From assembly GCA_016845585.1 (NCBI GenBank), contig JAERSO010000052.1, positions 1 through 64,000 on the forward strand: a stretch of 64,000 nucleotides of DNA, given 5' to 3'. Below the pieces are notes generated by a model. That model worked only from the letters and a program-made list of their open reading frames with translations. It was not told where the DNA came from and did not search any database. The DNA is from Acidimicrobiaceae bacterium. Its GTDB lineage: Bacteria > Actinomycetota > Acidimicrobiia > Acidimicrobiales > Aldehydirespiratoraceae. The position numbers were made by a program, and so were the translations under genes. Below are positions 1-8,268 of this stretch, piece by piece; the first letter of the stretch is position 1; each line of letters starts with the position of its first letter.

Positions 1-413
1 ACACCGAGCCGTGCGACGATTCCAGGCGGATGCGGTGGTGGATGGATCGACCTGCGGATCTGCCCTGTCTCGTGGCCGAGGTGCGTGGGGACGTGGCGGG
101 CATCTCGTATGCGAGCCGATACCGGCCGAAGCTCGCCTACCGGAGTTCGGCGGAGACCACGATCGTGCTCGACCAGGCCCATCTCGGACGCGGACTCGGA
201 ACCCGGCTCCTCGGTGCGATGGTCGACCGGCTGTCCGCGGCCGACTTCCATCGGGCGATCGCCATCGTGGCGCTCCCGAACGACGCGTCGATCGCACTGC
301 ATCACAAGCTCGGCTATCGGACCGTCGGTGTCCTGACCGACGTCGGCACCAAGATGGGCGAACGCTGGGACACGGAGATCCTCGAGCGGGCGCCCACCCC
401 CGACGGGGTCTGA
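1..413 (+). CDS. GNAT N-acetyltransferase, phosphinothricin-acetyltransferase-like (5' end outside window)
   Basis: The frame is open from base 3 with no convincing start, so the gene probably begins upstream of the window. An internal ATG at 30 would remove the first strand and helix of the fold. The visible part matches the C-terminal two thirds of a small GNAT enzyme: a LVAEVRGDVAGISYAS strand, the acetyl-CoA binding region DQAHLGRGLGTRLL (a Q/RxxGxG/A-type loop), and the late NDASIALHHKLGY helix-strand typical of the PAT/YncA subfamily. Such enzymes transfer acetyl from acetyl-CoA to an amino group, for example on methionine sulfoximine or related amines; the substrate here is unknown. 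It is followed after 18 bases by a DUF192 gene with its own promoter. Confident in the family, not in the substrate. Confidence 0.8.
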   Translation, partial: TEPCDDSRRMRWWMDRPADLPCLVAEVRGDVAGISYASRYRPKLAYRSSAETTIVLDQAHLGRGLGTRLLGAMVDRLSAADFHRAIAIVALPNDASIALHHKLGYRTVGVLTDVGTKMGERWDTEILERAPTPDGV

Positions 414-418
414 GCGTC

Positions 419-424
419 TAGTTT
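419..424 (+). promoter_or_regulatory. -10 hexamer TAGTTT of the DUF192 gene (leaderless)
   Basis: TAGTTT ends 7 bases before the ATG at 432. This is the spacing seen at many genes in this window and implies transcription starting at or next to the start codon. No Shine-Dalgarno sequence lies before the ATG. Confidence 0.5.
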
Positions 425-431
425 TTCGGCC

Positions 432-761
432 ATGCCCTGGCTGGTGCGCGACGCGCATGTGGTGGCGTCTCTCGAGATCGCCGACACTCCGACCGCTCGA
501 CGCGTCGGTCTGCTCGGTCGCGACGGAATCGAGGGAGCGCTGTTGATCCAGCCCGCTCGATCCGTGCACACGATGCGGATGAGGTTCGCGATCGACGTCG
601 CTCACCTCGATCGCGATCTCACCGTCATCAGTATCACCCGGATGTCCCCGTGGCGACTCGGTCGGTGGCGGGCGAAGGCGCATGCGGTGTTGGAGAGTGA
701 GGCCGGGTGCCTGCGGGCCTGGGGTGTGGATGTCGGCGATCAGCTCGAGATCCGAGAGTGA
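432..761 (+). CDS. DUF192 family protein
   Basis: A protein of 109 residues. The features of DUF192 are present: RRVGLLGR near residue 22, the central SVHTMRMRFAIDVAHLD segment (usually VHTxxMxFPIDVxFLD) and a C-terminal LESEAGCLRAWGVDVGDQLEI. DUF192 domains are small beta-rich proteins, often exported elsewhere, of undefined biochemical role. There is no signal peptide here, so this one appears cytoplasmic. The ATG at 432 follows a TAGTTT -10 element, supporting a leaderless start. Its TGA overlaps the GTG of rsmI, so the two are probably co-transcribed and translationally coupled. Confidence 0.85.
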   Translation: MPWLVRDAHVVASLEIADTPTARRVGLLGRDGIEGALLIQPARSVHTMRMRFAIDVAHLDRDLTVISITRMSPWRLGRWRAKAHAVLESEAGCLRAWGVDVGDQLEIRE

Positions 762-1606
762 CCGGCACGCTCGTTCTGGTGGCGACGCCCATCGGAAACC
801 TCGGTGACCTCTCGCCGCGCGCGGTCGAAGAGTTGTCCGCGGCTGGGTTGATCTGCTGTGAGGACACTCGGCGCACCGGGAAGCTCCTGGCTCATGCCGG
901 CATCACCGGCTCCCGCCTGAAACGGCTCGACGATCACACCGAGCGGGCGGGGATCGAGGTCGTTCTGGAGCAGTTGGCTGCCGGACACCGTGTGGCCCTC
1001 GTCAGCGATGCGGGAACGCCGGCCATCTCCGACCCCGGTGAGCGCCTCGTGGCCGCGGTGGTCGATGCCGGCTACGACGTCAGCAGCGTGCCGGGTCCTT
1101 CCGCGGTCATCGCGGCGCTCGTGGCAAGCGGCCTCGCAACCTCCCGCTTCGTGTACGAGGGGTTTCTCGCCCGGAAAGGCGGCGAGCGGGCTGACGCGCT
1201 CGCCCGGATCGCCGCGGAGCGATCCACCACGGTGATGTACGAATCGCCGAATCGGCTCGCGGCAACGCTCCGAGATCTCGCGGCCGCGTGCGGTGGCGAC
1301 CGCCGAGCGGTCGTGGCCCGGGAACTCACCAAGCTCCACGAGGAGTTCGTGCGGGGCACGTTGACGGAGTTGGCCGACTGGGCCGACGGTGGTGTGAAGG
1401 GCGAGATCGTGGTGGTCATCGCCGGCGCGGCGCCGCCCGCGGCCGCCGATGACGATGCCGTCGTCGCTGCCGTCCGCGCCGCGATGGAGGCGGGTTCCTC
1501 ACGTCGCGACGCGATTTCGAAAACCGCCTCTGACCTGGGCGTTCGGCGAGGTCGGGTCTACGATCTCGCCCTCACTATCCCCGGCGGTGTCACACCCTCT
1601 TCGTAG
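758..1606 (+). CDS. rsmI: 16S rRNA (cytidine1402-2'-O)-methyltransferase RsmI
   Basis: A protein of 282 residues that uses SAM to 2'-O-methylate C1402 in the decoding centre of 16S rRNA. The tetrapyrrole-methylase fold is clear: ATPIGNLGDLSPRAVEEL at the N-terminus, the SAM-binding CEDTRRTGKLL segment, the VSDAGTPAISDPGERLV loop and the VPGPSAVIAALVASGL motif, followed by FEGFLxRK-like and MYESPNRLAATL segments. The frame extends upstream to 707, but that part has no homology. GTG at 758 overlaps the stop of the DUF192 gene and gives the standard family N-terminus VTGTLVLVATPIGN. Length fits the family. Confidence 0.95.
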   Translation: MTGTLVLVATPIGNLGDLSPRAVEELSAAGLICCEDTRRTGKLLAHAGITGSRLKRLDDHTERAGIEVVLEQLAAGHRVALVSDAGTPAISDPGERLVAAVVDAGYDVSSVPGPSAVIAALVASGLATSRFVYEGFLARKGGERADALARIAAERSTTVMYESPNRLAATLRDLAAACGGDRRAVVARELTKLHEEFVRGTLTELADWADGGVKGEIVVVIAGAAPPAAADDDAVVAAVRAAMEAGSSRRDAISKTASDLGVRRGRVYDLALTIPGGVTPSS

Positions 1607-1609
1607 CAT
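1604..1609 (+). promoter_or_regulatory. -10 hexamer TAGCAT of rmuC (leaderless)
   Basis: TAGCAT overlaps the stop of rsmI and ends 7 bases before the ATG at 1617, matching the leaderless promoter pattern of this window. Confidence 0.45.
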
Positions 1610-1616
1610 TCGGTTC

Positions 1617-2972
1617 ATGCAACCCGTGCTCGTGATCTCACTGCTGGTCACCATCCTCATCGCTGCCGGCCTCGGTGCCGTCATCGCCATGTACATCGCT
1701 CGTTCGCGGGGCCACGCCGAGGAGGCCACCGTCGCCCGGCTCGCCGCCGAGTTGGCGGCGAGGCAGGACGCTCAGGTGGCCGGTGTGGTCGAGCAGGTCG
1801 TCAATGTGGCGGGTGAGAGCTTCGACAGCCGACTGCAGACGGGCACCGCCGAGTTGGAACACCGGCGGGCCGCCATCGATCTGCGGATGGATGGGGCTCA
1901 GAAGCTCATCGACGAACGGCTCGGCGCCATCGTCAACTCCCTCGAGTCGAAGGTGGAGTCGGTCGACAAGCTCGTGGCCGAGCGAGTCGGTGGCCTGTCC
2001 GACACCATCGGCGAACGAGTCGGCGGCATGTCGAAGAGCCTGGGGCATCAGGTCACCACGATGAACACCGAGCTGGGCCAGCTGCGTGGACTCGTCGCCC
2101 AGCTCCAAAAGGAGCGGGCCCAACAGCACGGCCAGTTCGTCGAGAGTCTCCAGGCTGCCACCCGTCAACAGCAGCTGTTAGCCGACACCACCCAATCGCT
2201 TCGAGAAGCGTTGGCGAGTCCACAGGCCCGTGGACAGTGGGGTGAGCGAATGGCCGAAGACGTCCTCCGCACCGCCGGTATGCGCGAGGGCATCAACTAC
2301 CAGAAGCAGCAGATCCTGGCGGAAGGCACCAAGCCCGACTTCACCTTCATGCTCCCCGATGATCGATCCCTGCACATGGACGTGAAGTTCCCGGTCACGA
2401 ACTACCTGCGCTACCTCGAGGCGCCGAGCGATTCTGAAGCCGCGGCGTTGAAGGACCGCTTCCTGCGTGACGTGCGCGACCGCGTGAAGGAGCTCAACAA
2501 CCGCGGCTACGCGGCGGCGGACACCACCGTCGGCTACCTCCTGTTGTTCATCCCCAACGAGAGTGTCTACGGGTTCATCCACGAGCACGACATGACACTG
2601 CTCGACGATGCGCTCGCCCAGAAGGTCGTCCTCTGCTCGCCGACCACACTCTTCGCGGTGCTCGGTGTCATCCGCCAGGCCATGGACACGTTCGCCGTCG
2701 AGCGTGCATCCGAGGAGATCCTCGATTGCCTCGCGTCGTTCGGCGAGCAGTGGCAGCGTTTCTCCGGACAGATCGACAAGGTCGAGCGCCACATCTCCAC
2801 ACTGAACAATAGCTTCGAGGAGCTCTCCGGTCCGCGCCGACGCCAGTTGGAACGCCAACTCGATCGCATCGACGATGTTCGATCCCGTTCGAGCGCCACC
2901 GCAGATGAGCCCGTTCTCGGGTCCACGTCGGCTCCGGTCCTGCGGGAGATCACCGATCGCAGCACCGGCTGA
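1617..2972 (+). CDS. rmuC: DNA recombination protein RmuC
   Basis: A protein of 451 residues. An N-terminal membrane anchor (about residues 3-26) is followed by a long Ala/Glu/Arg-rich coiled coil (about 35-210) with short repeats of the form ERVGGLSDTIGERVGG. The RmuC domain runs from about 215 to 410: RGQWGERMAEDVLRTAGMREGINY, DFTFMLPDDRSLHMDVKFPVTNY, and LLLFIPNESVYGFIHEHD. RmuC is a nuclease-like protein that limits inversions and recombination at short inverted repeats. The reading frame is open from 1449, but the ATG at 1617 precedes the membrane anchor and has a -10 element 7 bases upstream, so the extension inside rsmI is discarded. The last 40 residues are polar and poorly conserved. 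Confidence 0.92.
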   Translation: MQPVLVISLLVTILIAAGLGAVIAMYIARSRGHAEEATVARLAAELAARQDAQVAGVVEQVVNVAGESFDSRLQTGTAELEHRRAAIDLRMDGAQKLIDERLGAIVNSLESKVESVDKLVAERVGGLSDTIGERVGGMSKSLGHQVTTMNTELGQLRGLVAQLQKERAQQHGQFVESLQAATRQQQLLADTTQSLREALASPQARGQWGERMAEDVLRTAGMREGINYQKQQILAEGTKPDFTFMLPDDRSLHMDVKFPVTNYLRYLEAPSDSEAAALKDRFLRDVRDRVKELNNRGYAAADTTVGYLLLFIPNESVYGFIHEHDMTLLDDALAQKVVLCSPTTLFAVLGVIRQAMDTFAVERASEEILDCLASFGEQWQRFSGQIDKVERHISTLNNSFEELSGPRRRQLERQLDRIDDVRSRSSATADEPVLGSTSAPVLREITDRSTG

Positions 2973-3006
2973 GCGAAATCGCCGCCAGGGGTCGCAGTCG
3001 CACCGG

Positions 3007-3012
3007 TAGCCT
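3007..3012 (+). promoter_or_regulatory. -10 hexamer TAGCCT of metG (leaderless)
   Basis: TAGCCT lies 8 bases before the ATG at 3021 in the 48-base rmuC-metG gap, consistent with a leaderless transcript. Confidence 0.45.
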
Positions 3013-3020
3013 CGGCAGGA

Positions 3021-4679
3021 ATGTCCAGTACCTCCACTCCGGTCCTCGTTGCCGTCGCCTGGCCGTACGCCTCCGGGTCCCGTCACCTCGGGCACCTCGC
3101 TGGGGCGTACCTGCCCGCCGACGTCTTCGCCCGTCATCAACGGTCGAAGGGCAACGAGGTGCTGATGGTGAGTGGCTCAGACGTGCACGGCACTCCCATC
3201 ACCGTTCGTGCCGATGCCGAAGGTGTCACGCCACAGGACATCGTCGATCGCTACCACGGCGAGATCGTCCGCCAATGGGACGAGCTCGGGATGTCGTGGG
3301 ATCTCTACACCACGACCGGTACCGAAAACCACGCTCAGGTCACCCAGGAGATGTTCCTCGCCCAGCTCGAGAACGGGCACATCGACAAGCGCACGTCGGA
3401 TCAGTACTACGACCCGGAGGCCGAGCGCTTCCTGCCCGACCGCTACATCGAAGGCACGTGCCCGCACTGCAGTTACGGCGAGGCCCGCGGTGATCAGTGC
3501 GACAACTGCGGCCGCACGCTCGACGCCACCGAGCTGATCGACCCGCGGTCGAAGATCACGGGGGTGTCCCCGGAGTTGCGTGCCACCGAGCACTTCTACT
3601 TCCGCTACTCGGACTTCACCGATCGACTCGGCGACTTCCTGCGGGCCAAGCAGGGTTGGCGTCCCCATGTCCAGAACTTCGCGCTCGGCTGGGTGGAAGA
3701 GGGGCTGCACGATCGTGCCATCACCCGCGACCTCGATTGGGGCATCGAGTTGCCCGTCGACGACCTCGGGCCCGGCAAGCGGATCTACGTCTGGTACGAC
3801 GCCGTGATCGGGTACCTCTCCGCCAGCAAGGAGTGGGCCCAGATCCAGGGTGACGACGACCGCTGGAAGCACTGGTGGGAGAACGACGACAGTCGCCACG
3901 TCTACTTCATCGGCAAGGACAACATTCCGTTCCATTGCCTGTTCTGGCCCGCCCAGCTCTGGGGTGCCGGCAACCTGCACGTGCCCGACGACGTGCCGGC
4001 GAACCAGTACATCACGTTCAAGGGCGGCAAGGCCTCGGCGAGCCGCGGCGTGGGTCTCACGGTGCAGGAAGGCCTCGACCTCTTCCAGCCCGACGGCCTG
4101 CGCTATGCCCTGGCCGCGAGCTTTCCCGAGCAGGCCGACACCGACATCTCGATCGAGGAGATCGTCCGGCGGATCAATGAGGAGCTCGTGGCCACGTGGG
4201 GCAATCTCGTCAACCGGGTGCTGTCGATGATCGCCAAGAACCACGGCGAACAGCCGGCCTCGGAAGGTCGCACCGCGGAGGACGACGCGATCCTTGCTCG
4301 AGTCGATGAGCTGCTCGCGGTCGCCGACGGCCAACTCGAACGGGTCGAGCTGCGAGCGGCCCTTCGTTCGGCCATGGATGCCGCCGGTGAGGTCAACGCC
4401 TATCTCAACGCCACCGAGCCGTGGAAGCTGGCGAAGACGGATCCCGAGCGGGCCGGCGTCGTGCTCGCCACCGCCCTCGACGCCATCAACGGTGTTCGGG
4501 TGGGATTCACGCCGTACCTGCCGTTCAGCTCGGCGCTGCTCGATGAAGCGCTCGGGCCCGTCGAGGGCTGGGAGCGAGTCCCTGTTCCCGCGGGCACCCC
4601 CATCGCCAAGCCGACGCCGATGTTCGTGAAGGTCGACGTCGACGAGATCCTCGGTGAGGAAGCCGACGAGTCGGCCTGA
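3021..4679 (+). CDS. metG: methionine--tRNA ligase (methionyl-tRNA synthetase)
   Basis: A class I aminoacyl-tRNA synthetase of 552 residues charging tRNA-Met. The HIGH signature is H22-L-G-H25 within YASGSRHLGHLAGAY. The connective peptide has a four-cysteine zinc knuckle (C147, C150, C160, C163). The KMSKS loop is present as K337-A-S-A-S341-R-G, so the second lysine of canonical KMSKS is replaced by alanine, a form related to the KFSxSRG loop of archaeal-type MetRS. The anticodon-binding helical domain ends near 530 and there is no C-terminal EMAP/tRNA-binding extension. The ATG at 3021 gives the standard N-terminus. tatD follows after 3 bases, so the two are probably one operon. Confidence 0.95.
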   Translation: MSSTSTPVLVAVAWPYASGSRHLGHLAGAYLPADVFARHQRSKGNEVLMVSGSDVHGTPITVRADAEGVTPQDIVDRYHGEIVRQWDELGMSWDLYTTTGTENHAQVTQEMFLAQLENGHIDKRTSDQYYDPEAERFLPDRYIEGTCPHCSYGEARGDQCDNCGRTLDATELIDPRSKITGVSPELRATEHFYFRYSDFTDRLGDFLRAKQGWRPHVQNFALGWVEEGLHDRAITRDLDWGIELPVDDLGPGKRIYVWYDAVIGYLSASKEWAQIQGDDDRWKHWWENDDSRHVYFIGKDNIPFHCLFWPAQLWGAGNLHVPDDVPANQYITFKGGKASASRGVGLTVQEGLDLFQPDGLRYALAASFPEQADTDISIEEIVRRINEELVATWGNLVNRVLSMIAKNHGEQPASEGRTAEDDAILARVDELLAVADGQLERVELRAALRSAMDAAGEVNAYLNATEPWKLAKTDPERAGVVLATALDAINGVRVGFTPYLPFSSALLDEALGPVEGWERVPVPAGTPIAKPTPMFVKVDVDEILGEEADESA

Positions 4680-4682
4680 CCC

Positions 4683-5429
4683 ATGGCCTGGTTCGATCAG
4701 CACTGTCACCTGCCACCCGGTCACGCCGGTGCCGAGCATGTCGCCGCGGCACGCGAGGCCGGTGTCATGCGCATGGTGTCGGTTGGCTGCCATCTCGAGC
4801 AGTCGAAGCAGATGCTCGCAGTGGCCCGCGAACACGATGGCGTCTGGGCCACGGCCGGCGTGCACCCCCATGATGCCTCGGGCGGGCTCGACGGCATCGA
4901 GGAGCTGCTTGCCGAACCCGAGATCGTTGCCGTCGGCGAAGCCGGTCTCGACTTCCACTACGACAACTCCCCGCGCGACGTTCAGGCCGATGTCTTTGCC
5001 GCACAGATCAACATGGCGCACTGTCATGATCTGCCGCTGGTGATCCATTCACGCGAGGCCTGGGACGAGACGTTCGAGATCCTCGATCGCGAAGGTGTCC
5101 CGCGCCGCACCGTCTTCCATTGTTTCACCGGCGGACCCGATGAAGGAGCGGAGGCACGAAGGCGCGGCGCATTGCTGTCGTTCTCCGGCATCGTCACCTT
5201 CCCGAGTGCGGAGGATCTCCGAGCCGCCGCCCTCGAGTGCCCGCTCGATCAGCTTCTCGTCGAGACGGACTCGCCGTATCTCGCTCCGGTCCCACACCGA
5301 GGCAAGCCGAACCGGCCGGCGCTCGTGCCCCTCGTCGGCGAGAAGATCGCCGAGGTCAAGGGTGTTCCGGTTGCCGACGTCGAGTCCGCAACCTGGTCGA
5401 CCGGCGCGGCCTTCTACGGCCTGGACTGA
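4683..5429 (+). CDS. tatD: TatD family metal-dependent hydrolase / 3'-5' DNase
   Basis: A TIM-barrel amidohydrolase-fold protein of 248 residues. Metal-ligand motifs are in order: FDQHCH (residues 4-9), GEAGLDFHY (about 80-88), VIHSREAWDE (about 118-127), HCFTGGPDEG (about 142-151) and ETDSPYLAP near 200. TatD proteins are 3'-5' exonucleases on single-stranded DNA and RNA implicated in DNA repair and turnover. The metG-tatD-rsmA neighbourhood is widespread in Gram-positive bacteria and is recognisable here, with four extra genes between tatD and rsmA. The gene begins 3 bases after metG. Confidence 0.93.
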   Translation: MAWFDQHCHLPPGHAGAEHVAAAREAGVMRMVSVGCHLEQSKQMLAVAREHDGVWATAGVHPHDASGGLDGIEELLAEPEIVAVGEAGLDFHYDNSPRDVQADVFAAQINMAHCHDLPLVIHSREAWDETFEILDREGVPRRTVFHCFTGGPDEGAEARRRGALLSFSGIVTFPSAEDLRAAALECPLDQLLVETDSPYLAPVPHRGKPNRPALVPLVGEKIAEVKGVPVADVESATWSTGAAFYGLD

Positions 5430-5433
5430 CTTC

Positions 5434-6315
5434 TTGACCGCCACGGGCACGGGCTCTCGCGACGGAGCGTTCGCGGCGACCGACTGGGCGATCATCGTCT
5501 CGCTCGCCCTGATCTGGGGTTCTGCGTTTCTCTGGATCGCGATCGGGCTCGATGCCCTTTCGCCTGGAGTCGTGGCCTGGCTGCGGCTCGTCCTGGGTGC
5601 CGGAGCGCTGCTCCTGGTGCCGCGGGCTCGCCGGCGCATCGATCGGGCGGACTACCGCGGCGTGTTGATCATCGCTCTCGCGGGCAACGCCGGGCCGGCC
5701 ATGTTCTATGCCGTGGCCGAGCAGGAGCTCGATTCCGCGGTGGCCGGGATGATCACCTCGGCGACACCGATCGTCACGCTCGTGCTGGCCTTCGCGCTCG
5801 GGAACCGGGCGGTCACTCGCGGCCAGATCGCTGGTCTGGTCGCCGGGTTCGCCGGCGTCGTGGCGATGGCGGCACCCGACGTCCTCGGTGCTGACGCACC
5901 CATGACCGGGGTCGGTCTCGTCCTGCTGGCCGTGCTCGGCTACGCCACCACCAACAATGTCGTGGTTCCCCTCCAGCAGCGGTATGGCGGCCTCGTGGTG
6001 GTGGCACACGCCCAGGTGATCGCTGCCATCGTTCTCACCCCGTTCGGGTTGGCCGGACTCTCGAGTTCGGAGTTCGCCATGGGGCCGATCGCCGCGGTCG
6101 TGTTCCTCGGCATCGTCGGGACGGGCGTGGCGCGAGTCCTTTCGGCAACGCTCGTGGGTCGTGCGGGACCCCAACGGGGATCGGTCGTCGCCTACTTCGT
6201 ACCCGTCGTTGCGGTCGTGCTGGGTGTGCTTGTTCGAGATGAATCGATCGCCGCGATCCAGGTCGGGGGCCTCGTCCTCGTGCTGCTCGGCGCGGCGATG
6301 ATCTCTCGCCGATAG
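5434..6315 (+). CDS. EamA/DMT superfamily transporter
   Basis: A protein of 293 residues with about ten hydrophobic segments arranged as two EamA repeats: IIVSLALIWGSAFLWIAIGL at the start of repeat 1 and VGLVLLAVLGYATTNNVVVP at the start of repeat 2. Such permeases export or exchange metabolites and amino acids; the substrate cannot be told. The frame is open far upstream inside tatD, but the first plausible start after the tatD stop is TTG at 5434, which leaves a normal length. This start is the least certain part. It is probably translated from the metG-tatD transcript. Confidence 0.82.
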   Translation: MTATGTGSRDGAFAATDWAIIVSLALIWGSAFLWIAIGLDALSPGVVAWLRLVLGAGALLLVPRARRRIDRADYRGVLIIALAGNAGPAMFYAVAEQELDSAVAGMITSATPIVTLVLAFALGNRAVTRGQIAGLVAGFAGVVAMAAPDVLGADAPMTGVGLVLLAVLGYATTNNVVVPLQQRYGGLVVVAHAQVIAAIVLTPFGLAGLSSSEFAMGPIAAVVFLGIVGTGVARVLSATLVGRAGPQRGSVVAYFVPVVAVVLGVLVRDESIAAIQVGGLVLVLLGAAMISRR

Positions 6316-6327
6316 GCGGCCGGTCTA

Positions 6328-6333
6328 TACGGT
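6328..6333 (+). promoter_or_regulatory. -10 hexamer TACGGT of the flippase-like gene (leaderless)
   Basis: TACGGT lies 7 bases before the GTG at 6341. The same hexamer at the same distance precedes rsmA, the PhyH gene and the leftward MBL gene. Confidence 0.5.
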
Positions 6334-6340
6334 CTATGAC

Positions 6341-7471
6341 GTGTCCGGTGCGGCGAAGGTGAACGCAACTCGCAAACGGGGCCTCCGCCGCCCGGCAGTG
6401 CGCCTTGCCCAGGCGCTCGGCTTCCTCTTCGTCGTCAACACGTTCGTTCTCCCGCAGTTGGTAGGCACGACAGAGGCCATCTCATTGCTCGGGGATCTGG
6501 ACGCCAGTCTCCTGTTGCTGGGGACGGTTGCGGAGCTGGCATCGCTGGTCTGTATCGCTCATCTCATCCGGACCCTGCTTCCCGAAGCGGTACGACCGTC
6601 GCTGTGGACGGTTCAACAGATCGTGATGGCTGCACGAGCTGCCAGTCGGGTCGTTCCGGGTGGGGCTGCGGTGGGCGGTGTGATCTCATACCGGCTGCTG
6701 CGGAAGGCCGGCGTTCCGACCCCGGATGCCGGGTTCTCTGTCGGCACGCAGAGCATCGAGTCCGCTGCGGTGTTGATCCTGCTGCTCTTCTTCGCCTTGA
6801 TCGTGTCCATCCCGGTGTCGGGTCTGAACGCGGCGTACCTGACGGTCACCATCATCGGGTCCCTCATCCTGCTCGCGCTCGCCGGCCTGGTCGTGGGCAT
6901 CACACGAGGCGAGGAGCATGTCGTGAACTCCGCTCGCCGCGTGGCCGTGTTCATCCGGGTCGTCAATCCGGAGTTCCTCGAGGGTGCGCTGCGGTCACTC
7001 GCCTCGCAATTGTCGCAGCTCGGCGGTGATCGTCGCGAGTTGGTGCGGCAGGCCACATGGTCGGCGGCCTACTGGCTGCTCGGCGCCGCGGCGCTCTGGG
7101 TCTTCCTCGGCGCCTACGGGAGTTGGACTCGCATCGATGGGCTGATCATCGCATTTGCACTGGCCAACATCGTTGCAACGGTGCCGATCACCCCCGGCGG
7201 GCTCGGGGTCATGGAGGTCACGCTCGTCGCGTCGCTCGTCGGTTTCGGCGTGCCGCCGAGCATCGCCTTGTTCGGTGTCGTCTCCTGGCGACTGATCAAC
7301 TTCTGGATTCCGCTGCCGCTCGGCGCCGGCGCGTATCTCGCGCTCACGGTCGGGCGTCCGTCCTTTGCCGGCATCGATGAGATCGAAGCGATCACGGAGG
7401 AAGCTCGGGTTCAGGCCCGGGAGGCGAGTCCCTGGCGAGGCGCCGGGCGGGGTAGCCCCGATCCTCACTGA
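6341..7471 (+). CDS. Lysylphosphatidylglycerol synthase TM-region / UPF0104-like membrane protein
   Basis: A protein of 376 residues with about eight transmembrane segments. Family signatures are AARAASRVVPGGAAVGGVISYRLLRKAG (residues about 95-122) and the late VATVPITPGGLGVMEVTLVASL (about 280-300), as in the flippase-like domain of MprF/AglD2 proteins. Alone, without the aminoacyl-transferase half, this domain is thought to move lipids or lipid-linked intermediates across the membrane; that role is inferred from the family. The N-terminal 20 residues are basic. The GTG start is supported by a TACGGT -10 element. Confidence 0.8.
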   Translation: MSGAAKVNATRKRGLRRPAVRLAQALGFLFVVNTFVLPQLVGTTEAISLLGDLDASLLLLGTVAELASLVCIAHLIRTLLPEAVRPSLWTVQQIVMAARAASRVVPGGAAVGGVISYRLLRKAGVPTPDAGFSVGTQSIESAAVLILLLFFALIVSIPVSGLNAAYLTVTIIGSLILLALAGLVVGITRGEEHVVNSARRVAVFIRVVNPEFLEGALRSLASQLSQLGGDRRELVRQATWSAAYWLLGAAALWVFLGAYGSWTRIDGLIIAFALANIVATVPITPGGLGVMEVTLVASLVGFGVPPSIALFGVVSWRLINFWIPLPLGAGAYLALTVGRPSFAGIDEIEAITEEARVQAREASPWRGAGRGSPDPH

Positions 7472-7512
7472 TCGGTCAGCATGAGCTGAAGGCGAGCCTG
7501 CATTGCATTTGT

Positions 7513-7537
7513 GTTACGACCGTCGTACCGTTGTAAC
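7513..7537 (+). promoter_or_regulatory. 25-bp imperfect palindrome over the -10 of the Rpf-like gene
   Basis: The arms GTTAC (7513-7517) and GTAAC (7533-7537) enclose further symmetric bases, with 17 of 25 positions matching the reverse complement. The -10 hexamer TACCGT (7526-7531) lies inside it and ends 8 bases before the ATG at 7540, so a protein bound here would block transcription. This is a candidate operator controlling the muralytic enzyme; the regulator is unknown. Confidence 0.4.
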
Positions 7538-7539
7538 TC

Positions 7540-8232
7540 ATGGCCGGTCTTGCTCCTGGGCGGAGTACCACGCGGATGGTCGCGTGTCTCGTCGCAACCC
7601 TGATCGCCGTGCTCGTCCCCGCTGCGGTGAGCGCTGCGTCCTCGAGCGCGCTCGAATCGCAGGTCGATGTCGCCGCGTTCTCGCAACGATCCGCCGCCTA
7701 CACCTCGGCGCACGCCGAGCACCGTGCCGAGGCGCTCGAACGGGCCGAGGAACTGGCCATCGAGGGCCAGCAGGCCGAGGCGGAGCGCGAGGAGGGGCAA
7801 CGGCTCGCGGCACTCGCAGCCGCCGAACGGGCGCGGACCACGACCACCACGGCCGCACCGACGACGGCCCACGCACCGACGACGCCCTCACCGACCACCA
7901 CGGCGCCGACCGCCACCACCGCGCCGCCCGCCTCCACGGCACCGGCCACGACGGCAGCCCCGACCACGGGGCCGACGGCCGAACAATGGGCGGCGCTGCG
8001 CCATTGCGAGTCTGGCGGTCGCTACGACGCGGTGAACCCCAACGGTCTCTATCGCGGTGCCTACCAGTTCAGCCAGGCCACGTGGGACTGGGTGGCGGGT
8101 ATCCACCACCCGTCGCTCGTCGGGGTCGACCCGGCCGCGGCAGCGCCGGCAGACCAGGATGCGCAGGCATTCGCGCTCTATGACATGCGCGGCCACTCTC
8201 CCTGGCCCACGTGCGGTGTTCACTTGCAGTAG
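7540..8232 (+). CDS. Secreted transglycosylase / Rpf-like domain protein
   Basis: A protein of 230 residues. It has an N-terminal signal peptide (basic start, hydrophobic core VACLVATLIAVLVPAAVSA, cleavage near 32), an Ala/Glu/Gln-rich helical part (about 45-95) and a low-complexity Thr/Pro/Ala linker (about 105-145). The C-terminal resuscitation-promoting-factor/transglycosylase domain has WAALRHCESGGRYDAVNPN, GAYQFSQATWDWVAG and a terminal PTCGVH. E157 in CESGG is the expected catalytic glutamate, and C156 with C225 the conserved disulfide pair. Such enzymes cleave peptidoglycan glycan strands during wall remodelling or exit from dormancy. ATG 7540 is chosen because of the -10 TACCGT 8 bases upstream; an in-frame ATG at 7576 is possible. 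Confidence 0.88.
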   Translation: MAGLAPGRSTTRMVACLVATLIAVLVPAAVSAASSSALESQVDVAAFSQRSAAYTSAHAEHRAEALERAEELAIEGQQAEAEREEGQRLAALAAAERARTTTTTAAPTTAHAPTTPSPTTTAPTATTAPPASTAPATTAAPTTGPTAEQWAALRHCESGGRYDAVNPNGLYRGAYQFSQATWDWVAGIHHPSLVGVDPAAAAPADQDAQAFALYDMRGHSPWPTCGVHLQ

Positions 8233-8256
8233 CCGGGTCGTGACGACGCCGACCGA

Positions 8257-8262
8257 TACGGT
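8257..8262 (+). promoter_or_regulatory. -10 hexamer TACGGT of rsmA (leaderless)
   Basis: TACGGT ends 6 bases before the GTG at 8269, with no Shine-Dalgarno sequence. Confidence 0.5.
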
Positions 8263-8268
8263 CAGGGC

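Noticed and set aside
3177-5048. Leftward open frame (623 aa) opposite metG and tatD
   Set aside because: The opposite strand encodes intact synthetase and TatD motifs; this frame has none.
7840-7980. ACC/GCC-rich tandem repeat resembling a CRISPR or satellite
   Set aside because: The units are irregular and translate into the Thr/Pro/Ala linker of the Rpf-like protein.
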